Part shown: piece after piece, positions 22,310-33,799 of the stretch
How the letters are laid out: each line of letters opens with the position of its first letter
How positions within the stretch are numbered: position 1 is the stretch's first letter
Origin: Nectonema munidae
Taxonomy: Eukaryota > Nematomorpha > Nectonematoida > Nectonematidae
Length of the DNA stretch: 64,000 nucleotides
Direction: 5' to 3'
Assembly: GCA_030549495.1 (NCBI GenBank)
Contig: JAUIRK010000903.1
Location: 2,170,001 to 2,234,000, forward strand
Notes under the pieces: model-generated
Databases searched by the model: none
Told to the model about the DNA's origin: nothing
What the model saw: only the letters and a program-made list of their open reading frames with translations
Translations under genes and position numbers: made by a program

Positions 22310-22740
22310 GTTATCTCCAACCTGTATATTACGATTATTCATCTCCAACCTGTATTCTACGATGATTCATCTCCAACCTGTATTCTACGATGATTCATCT
22401 CCAAACTATATACTACAATGATTCATCTCCAACCTGTATACTACGATAATTCATCTCCAACCTGTATACTACGATGATTAACCTGTATTCTACGATGGTT
22501 TCTATTCCATGTACAAATGACTAGGGAGACAATGTTCAACTTTCTGTTCACATTTTGATAGATGTAAGATTTGATATACCTCATTCGGGGAGACGATGCT
22601 ACATAAGTTATTACCTATATACCTGTATACTACGATGGTTCATCTCCAACTTGTATACCGCGATGATTCATCTCCAACCTGTATACCGCGATGATTCATC
22701 TCCAACCTGTATACCGCGAAGATTCATCTCCAACCTATCA
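22310..22740. repeat. 28-bp minisatellite inside element A
   Basis: Unit CTCCAACCTGTATACTACGATGATTCAT, present about seven times at 22314-22500 and about four times at 22615-22735, with TATTCTACGATG and TATACCGCGATG variants. Each block is followed by a related phrase (AGATTTGATATACCTCATTC then GGGAGACGATG or GAGGAGAGGATG, near 22566 and 22765), so the array plus spacer was itself duplicated. Confidence 0.88.
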
Positions 22741-24179
22741 GTTCATATTTTGCTAAATGTAAGATTTGATATACCTCATTCGAGGAGAGGATGTTAGATA
22801 AGTTATTACCTAAATATCTGCAATTTTTTCACGATATTAAATAATATATTTTATCAAATAATCAAAATAAAATTCTGTAATCAAAGAATCGAAAATATTC
22901 TTTAAAAAATCAAAAAATATGAAACTTTCTGTTCATATTTTGCTACCTCATACGATGTTACAAAAGTTATTACCTTTACTTTGCAATTTCAAATCAAAAA
23001 ATATTTATTCTTTTTAAATATATCGTTGGCTCCCCTTACTTTTAGTTTGGAAGAAAAGTCTTTACACCGCAAAGAAACCAACCTACATTTAAAGTTTGGG
23101 AAAAATTAATGTTCGTGAATTCTAACACGAGAAGCTTTAATTTTAACTACTGAAATATGTAAAAGTTAAAATAAAATAACAATTAATCCCTTATTTGTTA
23201 TTTCTAAAAGCTTTTATAAAAAACCAATTTTAGTTTTTTGAATTTATTAGTATTTTATAATGTATATATAGATCTTAAATTGGAGTTTTTATCAAATTTT
23301 TTAACTTAAAAATATAACGCATATACATACATATATATAATATAAATTTTTATATAAGTATGCTGAGTTTACTGATAATATTCCTTTTTTATGAAACTCA
23401 GTCAAACCTGTCAAAAAATTATATTTTTTATTCTTATAGAAAGTTTCTTATACATATATATATTTATTTTGAAATATGTAGAATTTATTAATGTTCATTT
23501 TTTTATGACAATAAATCAAACTTTTCAAAAAATTGATTCTCAGTTCAAAAGTATTTTTCTGATGAATCATTCGTGATGTTCATTGCCTAATTACAAAAAG
23601 GTTTCCACCTTCTTCATCTAAAAGACTCATGCTTTCACGCAAAGGAAAAAAGATGACAAATTCAATTTAAATTTAAAATTATCTTGATCGTGACTAAATC
23701 TACACATATTGACATCTGAGACAGTTTTGATAACTCTGACCTTTTCAAAATTTTCAGATTTCCAACCCCTCTTAGTGAAATGATCATTGTAATCATAGCT
23801 GAAAAGCTATAAAGTGATTTACCATTTCCAAAAAAGGAACTTTTTTTCGCCTTCAAAATCTTTTTTAGAGCACAGAATATTTGATCATTACCAGACACCA
23901 CTTCCTAATTCATTGGAACTTGGTAAATCTTCCATTTAGTCAAGATACATACTTCTTTTTTAAAATTATTTCTTTTGATCACACGTTCTCTTTTCAATTA
24001 TTTTTCAGGTTGCTTCCTTAGCTAATACTAATCTTCAAAAGATTTTATAATACGTTTTATTTTTTAAAATAAATATTTCATACTCAACATGATAGAAGAA
24101 ATTATTATAAGCCAAAATATATTAAAAAAATTTATTTTTATTATATAACCAATATATAACGATTTTTTAAAATTTTTTA

Positions 24180-25290
24180 CAGAATTGATTTTCAGGCATA
24201 CATCACAGAAATAAAATAAGCATAGTCGATTTAGTATAAAAACAGATATTTTATTTGAAATATTTTTAGAGACAGTTTTTAGAGGTAAACCGCGAATCTG
24301 ATTGAAGCTTCTAGATATTTTGAAACCCTAAATGCGAAAACTGAGCCCAAAAATGAAACCAAATCTTAAAGTTGGTATTAAAACAGATATTTTATTTAAA
24401 TTTTAAAGATATTTCTGTAGATATTTAACGTAAACCGCACATTTGATTGACACTTTCAGACATTTTAAAACCTCTAAATGCAAAATCTGAGTTCAAAAAT
24501 AAAACAAGTATGGTTGATTTGGTATCAAACATATATTTCATGTAAAATTAGAGAGAATATTTGGAAATAGTTTTCAAACATAAACCGCAAATTTGATTGA
24601 CACTAGCAGTAAAACTTTTAAATGCGAAAATTGTGTTCAAAAATGAAATCAACATGATCTACTTGCTATAAAAACATATATTTCTGTAAAATTTGATTCA
24701 ATATTTTTGGAAACAAATTTTAGAAGTTAGCCGAAAATTTAATTGATACTTAAAGGTATTTTCAAATCCTAAATGCAAAAACTGAGTCCATAAATGAAAC
24801 TAGCATGGTTGATTTGGTATAAAAAGATATATTTCATATAAAATTTCAATATTTTTGAAGACAGTTTACAGACGTAAACCGTATATTTTATTGACAATTG
24901 CAGATATTTTCAAACCTTAAAAGTAAAAATTAAGTCCAGATATTAAACTACCATTGTTAATTTGGTTTAAAAAAATATATTTCATGTAAAATTAAAGATA
25001 ATATTTTGGAGATAGTTTTCAGACGTAAATCACAAATTTGGTTGACATTGACATATTTTAAAACATCTAAATGCAAAAACGGAGTTCAGAAATGAAACCA
25101 GAATGATCGATTCAGTATAAGAACATATATTTGATGTAAAATTTGTATGAATGTTTTTGGAGACAATTTTTAGAAGTAAACCGCAAATTTGATTAACACT
25201 TATAGGTATTTTCAAATCCTAATAGTAAAAAATGAGTCCAGAATAGCATGGCCGATTTAGTATAAAAACATATATTTTATATAAAATTTG
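24180..25290. repeat. About 150-bp tandem array in element A
   Basis: Seven to eight degenerate units with a period near 147-150 bp. Recurrent landmarks are GACGTAAACCGCAAATTTGA, CTAAATGCAAAAACTGAGTC and TTGGTATAAAAACATATATT. The same unit occurs in inverse in copy B (52985-54560) and as one or two units in copy C (63240-63470). Confidence 0.85.
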
Positions 25291-25381
25291 GGGGTATATT
25301 TTATTAAATATATTTCGAATAAAATTTTGATTGGCATTTTCTAAAAAGATTATATAATATAGAACCTAAGTTATAAGGCTA

Positions 25382-25745
25382 GCGACAGATAATGTCAAAA
25401 TTTTGCTGAAAAATTTTTAATTGATAGTTTTTGACATGAGAGGGTCATTCAACTACAATGAAAATTGTAATAGATGCAGTTAGCGATTTTAGGAAATGTC
25501 ATGAAATTTGAAGAGTATAATTCACCCAATTTTGTACAATTGATTTTTAGTGGGGGCGTTTTACGCCTCCAACTCCCTCAGCTAAAATTTCTATTGTATA
25601 AAATTGCCTGAATTATATGCCTTTAAACTTTATGACCTTTCCTAAAATCGCTTTTTAATACTATTTTCATGGTAGTTGAATGACAATTATATGTCAAAAC
25701 TGTCAATCAAAATCAAATGTAGGTACATTTTTTTCAACAAAATTT
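25382..25745. repeat. Imperfect palindrome at the A-D junction
   Basis: About 170-190 bp on each side of the core GGCGTTTTACGCC (25555-25567) are inverted copies of each other, roughly 80% alike by eye. For example GATTTTAGGAAATGTCATGA on the left faces CATGA/TTATGACCTTTCCTAAAATC on the right. Each side is the subterminal block of one element copy, so A and D are joined head to head through one shared TIR core. Confidence 0.78.
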
Positions 25746-26648
25746 TTATATCATGTCTATAACTTATAACCAGGGCGAATAAAAGTCAATAAAGTCAACT
25801 TTTATTTCCGTTTAGCAAAAACTCTCTGAAGAAGATCTTTACTTCTTTAGTCTAAAATTTTTTGAACTAATTTCAAATTTTTAAGTCAATTAAAGTCAAT
25901 TTTTCGAGTTTAGGTCAATAAAGTCAATTTTTATATTTAACACTTTTTGATTCAATGTGCCTAAAATTGTTATAAGCGATACATAGAAGATTTCTTCTTT
26001 ATATCAACACTTTCACAATAGTTGGGCTTTTTTTCATCTAATAAAAGGTTTTACTATAAAGTTTGCCTGACTGAGGTTAAACATGAAGAAGTTTTTTGTA
26101 AGACAATTTTTTTTGTTGACAAACGCGGTTACATACGATATATCCGCTGCAGAAGTTAAGGAATTTTATTCCCTAACCTTTTTATCATTGCATGTTTTTC
26201 ACATCTTTTACACAAGTTTACCTTAAAAGTTAAGTTATCCTGCAAAATTATAGATTACCAGCATTAAATCATTCAAAATTATTAATAAAAAAAGACGTTC
26301 TCTTTTCCAACCTTTCGGCAACCCCTCCGTTCCCTTTTCCATTTTTAAGAAATTTAAAAAATGGTTTGAACCAGAAAAAATTTTTTATTAAAACCCTCCC
26401 ACCAATAAAAAATTAATTGATGAGGAGGAGGAAATTTTTTTCAAAATTTAAAAAAATTTTTAAAAAAAAAAATTTTTTAAAAAAATTACTAAAAAAAAAA
26501 ATTAATAAAAAAATAAAAATCTTTATTTTTTTGGTAAAAAAGAAAAAGAAAAAAAATTTTTTTTTAAGAAAAAAACAATATTTTCTATATTTTATTTTTT
26601 TAAAAAAAAGTAAAGTTTAAAATTAAATTTAAAATAAAATAAAATAAA

Positions 26649-26686
<38 letters not shown>

Positions 26687-27135
26687 TTTCTCGCAGTACT
26701 TATCCCAAATTACAAAATGGTCAAGTTTTAACTTTAGAAGTAGAAAGATCTTTTTCTAAACTAGAAAAACTGCTAGAAAATGATCAAATTTCAAATCGGA
26801 AAATGTCATTAATTATATGTTGTTGTAATACAAAGTCAATGATTCTTTGAAATAATTTTCAATACTTTCTCTAAAGTGTTCATAGTTGTTCAATTCAATG
26901 AAACTTTAAAAAGTCAATAAAGTCAATTTTTTCTCTGAGTAAAAGTCAATTTTTTCTAATTTTTTGGGTCAATTTTTCCTCGCCCTGCTTATAACTTAGT
27001 GTTTATATTAGATACACTCTTGAAAATTTATAATCATATATATATTGAAACACATAACACTTGTATATACATATTTTTCCAATAAACATGGCAACTTTGT
27101 AACAAATGTCAATCAAAATTTTGATTAATGATAAA
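25555..27135 (+). mobile_element. Satellite-bearing TIR element, partial copy D
   Basis: Begins at the shared TIR core and matches 52620-52960 of copy B in the same orientation: first to 25771, then, after the hAT insertion, from 26996 (ACATGGCAACTTTGTAACAA; ATGTCAATCAAAATTTTGAT). Similarity to B stops near 27135, before any array unit, so D is truncated. Confidence 0.7.
25772..26987 (+). mobile_element. Short hAT element in copy D, with perfect 8-bp target duplications
   Basis: Ends are CAGGGCGA and TCGCCCTG. CTTATAAC flanks both sides (25764-25771 and 26988-26995). Subterminal TAAAGTCAATAAAGTCAA phrases occur repeatedly near both ends. The middle (about 26380-26680) is extreme A/T sequence with AAAAT repeats and a poly-A run of over 30 bases. 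Near 26735-26850 one frame reads VERSFSKLEKLLENDQISNR, the hAT C-terminal dimerisation motif, all that is left of the transposase. Interrupting D and restoring its sequence on removal confirms the insertion. Confidence 0.92.
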
Positions 27136-27159
27136 ATTGCTTACGAAAAAGCTCCAGCA

Positions 27160-28268
27160 TTGAATTGACTACAGCTATTAGTCTTATGAAAAGCCTAGAT
27201 AAATTTGTGAGTGAATGTAGAGAAAAGTTTGACTTTTACGATGAAAGAGCTTCTGACCAGAGTGCGAACAAATCTTATAAGTTTGAAAATAAATCACGTC
27301 GTATACGAAAAAGAAAAAAGCATTTTTGTGAAGGAAGTGTTGTGGGTAGATTTAAAGTGAACACTTTTTATGTTATAATTGACCAGCTCAGCAGTGCTTT
27401 GAAGCAACGCATTAAATCATATTCATTTGTTCAAGAGCGTTTTGGTGTTTTAACCGAATTTGATTCGATGTCCGATGAAGTTATTAAAGTTTCAATCGAA
27501 AGACTTGTTAATTTATACCAAAAAGATTTATCTTCTGAATTTTACTCAGAATTTTGACTATTTATTTGTTGGTACAAAGAACAGTCAAAAAAATACAATA
27601 GAAAAGAGTCAACGGGCATTGCCCAACACATTTTCAAGTTATTGCACACAAACGGGGTATATACTGCATTCCCGAACACCGAAGTAATGTTTAGAATATA
27701 TTTGTCATTGATGTCTACTAATTGCTCGGGAGAACGCTCTTTTTCGCAGCTATCCAGAATTATGGATGTGAAGCGATCTACTATGACACAGGATCGTCTT
27801 GGGGTACTGGCACTTATGTGTATTGAAAGAGAGGTTCTAGATGAAATCGACTTCACCTCAATTATAGATGAATTTGCTACAATAAAATCTAGAAAAGTTA
27901 AAATTTGAAAATGTGCAATACTAAAATCTAAAAAGTTGAAATTTTAAATTGTACAATAATAAATTGTTTTTTATATTTTAAATTTTATATTAATTCATAT
28001 CAGGCATGTAACTAGAGAGAGACATCAAAAAACTTTTTCGATTAGCTCATTTTGGTAAAAATCAAAATTTCTCAAATTTTTTTTGAAAAAACTGATAGCC
28101 TAGGCGATCTTTTTGAGAAAATTCAAATGTTCCCAAAATGTTTTTTACTCTCGGGGAAAATTTTTGTAACCCCCTCCCCCTCCCGCGCTTGAATTTTCTT
28201 CCGATGGGCTTAGTTCAGGCCAATCTTAAAGTGTACCTTGAGGCCACGAAACCCTTAATACGGCACTG
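27160..28268 (+). pseudogene. hAT transposase C-terminal half and 3' TIR
   Basis: The frame 27165-27557 carries SLDKFVSECREKFDFYDERA and VNTFYVIIDQLSSALKQRIK, typical of the middle of ZMYM1-like hAT transposases. After a break, 27642-27908 carries NCSGERSFSQLSRIMDVKRS followed by MTQDRLGVLALMCIEREVLD, the dimerisation block. A C-rich stretch (about 28170-28190) and AAACCCTTAATACGGCACTG end the element at 28268, a normal hAT 3' terminus (inverse CAGTGCCGTATTAAGGG). No left TIR is seen, so the 5' half is missing. It is a different family from the 1469-3238 and 25772-26987 elements. Confidence 0.82.
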
Positions 28269-28785
28269 TTTCAAACATCAATTGACTAAAAAAGTTATCT
28301 AAAATTTTCAAACAGTTAGAGTTACCATAAATATGTCAGACACCAATAAGTGAAGAGATATAGCTCTTCTCAAATTTTTTTATAAATGTGAATCAAATTA
28401 AAAAAATTTTTTCTTCGGTGTGAATGAGTGAATATTTTAGAAGTTCCTATTCATGAGATGGATAAAATCATTATATATCAAGAAGGAAAATTATTTTATC
28501 GATTGTGCTTAAATATATAAAAGTAAATGTAGTGTCGAACTAAGTAAATATATAACCATTTTAACCACATTGGTATGTAGTATTCATTACATGTGTATAT
28601 ATTAACAAAAATAATGTTATGATGAAATAGAGAAAGGTTAATTTGCTAAATGGGATGAAAATTATTCAAAAATTATAAAAAAATATCTGACCACAAATTA
28701 ACCAAATTAATTTAAATCTAGAGTGAGGAAAGTATTTTCAGAATCAAATTGAGCATTTTATATTTGATGAGTATGGATAAGTTTA
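28269..28785. other. AT-rich intergenic DNA
   Basis: No gene, RNA or repeat border recognised. Confidence 0.4.
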
Positions 28786-29194
28786 TCTAGCTAGCGTCTG
28801 TCTATGTGTGTGTCTGTCGCTGGGAGCATTCTCATTGGTTGAAATTATTTATATATGTGTTTTGTGTGTATTTTATAGGGTGTGGTGAGTTTATATTTTT
28901 GGTGTGGGTGTGGGTTTTAGGATTTTTTTTGATTGTTAAAATTTTTTTTTTTTTTTTGTATTTAAAAAAAAAAAAAAAACCCCCACCATATATCACCATT
29001 ACCAACAACTATCTCCGATAGCTATGTAAATTTAGAAAAGCTAGAATACTTATACTTGCGACACAATAAACTCAAATTCGACCACGGGACAATAAACTCA
29101 CCTCCACACCATATAACACTATTAGCAACTCAAAATACACAGTACCAAGAATCCTGTTTCGAGCGAAGCGAGAAACGACTACGGGACCGGCTAG
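28786..29194 (+). mobile_element. Short Helitron-like element
   Basis: The 3' end reads GAGCGAAGCGAGAAACGACT then GGGACCGGCTAG, followed by T: a CTAG terminus with the GC-rich GCGAGCGAAGCGAG-type subterminal motif seen in many arthropod Helitrons. The proposed 5' end (28786, TCTAGCTAGCGTCTG) follows an A, giving the A/T insertion context. The interior holds a T run facing an A run (about 28938-28979). No Rep/helicase coding, so it would be non-autonomous. The 5' border is a guess. Confidence 0.5.
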
Positions 29195-30425
29195 TTTTGA
29201 TATAATGAGAAAAGGTGTTTGCCATTAAGTCACCTGTGAAAGCTAATTTACTAACAGGTAAAATATTTTGGGTGAATTAATCATCAAAAGTTGGTTTATT
29301 AAATAAATTAAGACAATATTAACCCAAAAATATGGAATTTATAATATATTTTCAAATTTGGCATTGATTGACAGTTATGATTAATTTTCATGAAAAATAA
29401 ATGACACCATCAGATTCACAATCAATTATTTAGTGGGTTCATATGAGATTATGTAAAAATATTCAATAGTTTAAGAAAAAAAACGGGGCTAAAATAGCCC
29501 ACCCCATTACTGAGGAAATGAAAATAGCCTGTCAGGAATAGGGTTAAAGGTAAAATAGCCCGAAATACCCCTATTGATAGATTATAAGCATTTTTCAAAT
29601 GAATTTATAAAGGGTATAACTATTCGTGGAAAAATTAACCTTTGCTTCTTTTCGATGGGCCTGAGTAGCAGGGTTTTGGAGCCAGAAATAAATTATATAG
29701 CTCTGGCTACGAAGCAAAAATATTACCCGTCTCCCGCTTTGTCAATTTTTTTGTTTTTAAAGTTTGTTGTAACATTGCTTGATATGAAATTCATATTGTG
29801 AAGTGTGAACAACTAGATTTATAATTTCAACAGACCATAATTTTTATTAAAAGAAGCTTGTTTATTGAAGGGTTTCGTACTCTCAAAATAGTATAGTGTA
29901 TCTAATAGCTTAGTGTATCCATGAAACAATTCTATTACTATTCTTAGCAATAAAAATGAAAAAAAAAGATAAACCATTATTTTTTTATCTAAGCAAAATT
30001 TAAAAAACTTCTATATTGTGATAGAAGTAAAATTCTGACCCCTCTTTTTAAGTTTTGACTTTACTGAAGTAAATTGGATTAGTGTGGTCTACTGTTGTCA
30101 AGTTTTAGATTTATATTTTTGGTTCATAATAATGCTTTAGAATTAAAATTTGAGAGAAATCCTAATATTGAACTTTGAATTAATAAATAAAACAGAATAA
30201 ACGAATTAAGAGTAATTATCATATTACTGTACGAGGCCAGGCATAGGAGCAACATTAGTATTACCGGCTCCGAAACCCTGATGAGAACAAATTTTTTGAA
30301 ATTTACCACAAGTAATCATCCATGATCTTTCGGTAACAGACCTTAAATCGGCGCGAGAGAAAAAAAGTAATGAGAATATCTTATAATTTATTAAGCAAGT
30401 GTTTAAAAAAGAGAGAGAGGAGCAT
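29195..30425. other. Unassigned AT-rich DNA with one TTAA-type transposon end
   Basis: At about 29484-29543 the sequence GGGGCTAAAATAGCCC ... GGAAATGAAAATAGCCTGTC ... AATAGGG precedes TTAA (29544-29547). A similar string precedes TTAA at 37498, so it looks like the end of a TTAA-targeting (piggyBac-type) element. No other feature was identified. Confidence 0.35.
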
Positions 30426-30446
30426 CCCCCCCCCCCCCCCCCCCCC
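30426..30446. repeat. 21-base C homopolymer
   Basis: Uninterrupted run of 21 C on the plus strand, one of several long C or G runs in this window (others near 1505-1520, 20417-20433, 56664-56676, 56997-57010, 57941-57954). Length may vary by assembly. Confidence 0.85.
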
Positions 30447-30548
30447 TAACCCTTCACTTAATCTTAATTTGAAAGAGTTTAGGCAACGATGAAATATAGC
30501 AAGGAAGATCTAATTTCCTCTCCATGTTTCCATTTTACCCAGCTACAT

Positions 30549-31821
30549 CAGGGCTGTCAAGTCTCAGAAATTGTCATGCGGGTAAAAATTTTTCTTCAAG
30601 CCTTGGAGAAAATTCAATTTTTCAAGTTTTTTTCACAAAAAAAACAGCAAATAAAAATGCCTTTGAGATGATTAATAGCCAATAGAATTCATATCTATGT
30701 ACACAGGCCCCTAGCCAGAAAAAATTTCAGTTGGGGGAGGGGGCAATTCAATAGGTCAGGATATGGTTAGGTTTCTACATCATTTAGTCACCGTTTTAAC
30801 ATTAGAACGTCAAGAGGGGTCATTTTGACCCTTGCAATATTTTAAATGACAAAAATTTGTTATTTGTTGTCGATTCTACTTGAAAATCAATAAATTCATT
30901 AAAAATACATTCTTTTTAAACAGAGTCACTAATAAACCAAAAATTTAAAAAAAGAGGCATTATGCCCTACAGCAAAATTTAAAAGATCTGTTATAAAAGG
31001 TTATTTTTGAGTTCGTGGATACTTTTTATTGATTTCTATATTTTCAAAACTATGCATAAGAGTAAAAATAAACGTGTTTTATGTGACACTCTATGGAAAT
31101 TATCATTTTTGAACTACATGTTTTTATAGCTATATTGAATGTGAGAGGAGTTACTATGTCTAAAAGTTAAAATATCAAATTACATTCCATAAGTAGATAG
31201 TCTTTCCATAAGGCAGAGTAAATGATTGTGCCTGATCGCATTAAAAAATTAAGTTGAAGTATTATTTTTTCGCATCATAAGTATAATTACAAAGCTAATT
31301 GTACCTGATGAAACATGATTTTTAATTAGAAAAAATTAATAATTATTTCTGATTCAAATTCTATTGATGAGTCGCTTTTTTTGACTGGATAATAATTGAG
31401 GTTGGGGGTTGGAAATTAAAACATTTTGAAACTTCTTCGGAGGTTGCCATTTTAATTATCAGCATACTAGATATGGTCCTCTCCAAATGGAGACGATTTC
31501 TCTGTCCGCTTTATTGCTTTGGTTAAGGAGAATACTTTTCAGAACCAGCATTTGAATGAGGTAGAGATAATATTAGCTTAATTGTTTTTTAAATTGTGAA
31601 AATTTGGTGTAGTATTTAAAATGAATTAGTTTGGAAATTGCTAATAATTAAAATGGAGAATTTTTTTATATTAATGTGCGCATTTTCTTGCATCGAACTT
31701 TAATCCGACAAAATAAAAACTAGCTTAAAAAACCTAAAGAGATTTAAAATTTTTTTGTTAATGCGGGATTAACCCAATTTGCGGGTGACTCGCGCGCAAT
31801 GTGGGTAACTTCAAAACCCTG
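30549..31821. mobile_element. Possible TIR element (hAT-like ends)
   Basis: The left border reads CAGGGCTGTCAAGTCTCAGA; the right border on the opposite strand reads CAGGGTTTTGAAGTTACCCA. GCTACAT directly precedes the left end, and CTACAT follows the final G of CCCTG on the right. The ends are only loosely alike and the duplication is off by a base, so this is tentative. Inside, near 30811-30836, CAAGAGGGGTCATTTTGACC is palindromic. No coding sequence recognised. Confidence 0.35.
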
Positions 31822-31829
31822 CTACATTA

Positions 31830-32880
31830 ACATAATAATAATTTCAAATATAAGATAGTTAAAAAGAAGATTGTTTAAAATTGAAGTTATATCATAGTAA
31901 ATGGAAACAAAATTTCACCAACACTATTTCTTATTTTTTATATAATTTATATGCAATAAACAAAAAGCATGAAATTCCGCCTAAAATTTATTCTATAAAT
32001 TAAATTACGTATAACCTAACACTAATTTTGGGTTTATTATTACATAAAATTTTATTTATTTGGTTAATTCTTTATAATAAGATTGTTATTGTTTAAAAGA
32101 TAAAACGACTATTTTATCAAAGGAAGACATTTTAAAACTTTAGTAAAATAAATTTACCAATTGGAAGAGGAAATTTTATAATATTATAATGAATACAAAA
32201 TTATTCTTGAGTCTCACAGCGATTCTTAAACCAGTCACACCTTTTGAAATATATGATTTATTTTATTTTTTATTTATTTAGAAAAAAGAATTATAAAAAT
32301 CATCTGAAATATAAAAAGAAGGGTGAGCAAACCAATTAGGTTCTTGTCACACGAAAAAAAAATTTAACAACAGATGTAAAAATAAAATGTTCAAAATCAA
32401 AAACATTGTAAATGATACAAAAAAGGGAGAAAAAAATCCTGAAAAGAGGATTAAAAACGAAGATCAATTGAATGACATCAATACAAACATAAAGGATATA
32501 AAAAAACTCCTTAATATATCATTTTCAATTACAATAACATGCTGAGATTATATATAATTATACATGTATTTATATATTTTTTTTATAAATGTATATATAA
32601 GTAGGGAACACAAAATAAGCTATTCTTCTTTGAGAAGGGAAGTTGAATGAAGAAAGAAGAGAGGAGATTGAAAAGAGGAAACTGGAAACTCGTTTAGATT
32701 TTTGTATGAGATTGTAATTGGTAGAGAAATTCGAAATTATTTTTCGTAGCTTATTTTATGTCAGAAAAAAGGCAAAAGCACTTATCTAAACAAGAAAAGA
32801 AAAATACATGCGAGTATCATATTATTAAAATTCAAGTAATTTGAAAAAATTTATTTATTTTCTTACATAAAAACTTTTTA
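31830..32880. other. AT-rich DNA downstream of LINE-B
   Basis: No gene or structured repeat seen. It should contain the 3' end of LINE-B, whose ORF2 stop is near 32886, but no simple-repeat or poly-A tail could be pinned down. Confidence 0.35.
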
Positions 32881-32885
32881 TTCAT

Positions 32886-33790
32886 TTTGATATAAAAAAC
32901 TTTTTACATTTATTTTTGAAAATCTTTATTTTCCCAGAGAATCTTATATTTATCGGTAAACAATTCCATGTCTTTATACACTTTTTAATAAAAAACTTAT
33001 TGTACTTGGTACGTTTATATCTAACATTTTTTAAAATATGTTTATTACGAAGGTTATAATTAGTAAAGTTTTGGTTCTCTGAAAAAATAGGATTGAGATC
33101 ATTAAAGTTTTTACACTTATAAATAAATGTAGATAATTCTATTTGATTTATTTGTTTTAGATGTGTTTTTTAAACGAATTGCGTACGTATATCGGCTCTT
33201 TATTTGAAATAATTTTTAAGGCCTTATCTTGTTTCTTTTGTAACTTAAAAAATTTATTAGCACTAGATGAACACCAAATAAAGTTACAATAGAGAAGTCT
33301 GGAATGAAAAATAGCATAATAAATATTTATTTGAGTTTTCATATCAAAAAAGTTTTTAATCTTATACAGTATTCCAATGCCTACAGACGTATCATTTATA
33401 ACCTTATCATAGTGTTTAGAAAAATTGAGATTCGAATCTATGTTTAAACCTAAATAGTTATAAGTTTCAGATTTCTCTAGATATGCCTCTCCAAATTTCA
33501 AAAGAGTTGGACTTTTACTACGCTTACTAAAAACCATGTATTTACACTTAGATGAATTGAGGCATAGATCATTTAATATACACCATTCATGAAAATTACA
33601 CAAAAAAAGTATTAATAAAGTTTTGATCGGAGACTAAATTTATACTGCGAAATAATACAACGCAATCGTCAGCATACATGTAAAGATTAAAAAAGAGTTT
33701 TGTAGAGTAAAAATATCATTAATATAAAGAATATAAAGAAGAGGCACCAAAATTGAACCTTGTGGGACACCTTTAAATATTTTAGTCATT
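32886..33790 (-). pseudogene. LINE-B reverse transcriptase core and C-terminus
   Basis: From the high end: KIFKGVPQGSILVPLLYILY (motif B), the YADD catalytic box as YMYADDCVV, then LCLNSSKCKYMVFSKRSK and SETYNYLGLNIDSNLNFSKH (33603-33157). It continues as LKQINQIELSTFIYKCKNF and CIKTWNCLPINIRF to a stop near 32886. Frames change more than once. It continues LINE-B beyond the DDE element. Confidence 0.82.
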
Positions 33791-33799
33791 ATTATTTTA

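Larger units (their letters stand above)
22155..25567 (-). mobile_element. Satellite-bearing TIR element, copy A
   Basis: The outer end (22155) reads TCCTATTAGTGCTGTGCTAA, then GTCCGTTCAAGTGTTGGGGC, directly preceded by TTAA (22151-22154). It matches the right end of copy B (56728 inward) in inverse. The inner end is GGGGGCGTTTTACGCC (25552-25567). Read on the minus strand, A follows B's order: inner TIR, about 170-bp subterminal block, 150-bp array, a unique block (about 24060-23580) with AACGTGTGATCAAAAGAAAT, then remnants of a second array (about 23540-23370), then the outer TIR. A also carries a minisatellite absent from B. No transposase is encoded, so A is non-autonomous or a chassis for arrays. 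Confidence 0.75.

Noticed and set aside
22310-22740. A CRISPR-like array
   Set aside because: The 28-bp units are contiguous with no unique spacers, and the host is a eukaryote. It is a minisatellite.
26417-26620. A lysine- and phenylalanine-rich reading frame
   Set aside because: It is a translation of A/T homopolymer runs inside the 25772-26987 element and has no protein character.
29574-29801. A short open frame starting at 29574 as a host gene
   Set aside because: 75 codons without recognisable domain, splice context or conservation cue; it reads like chance in AT-rich DNA.
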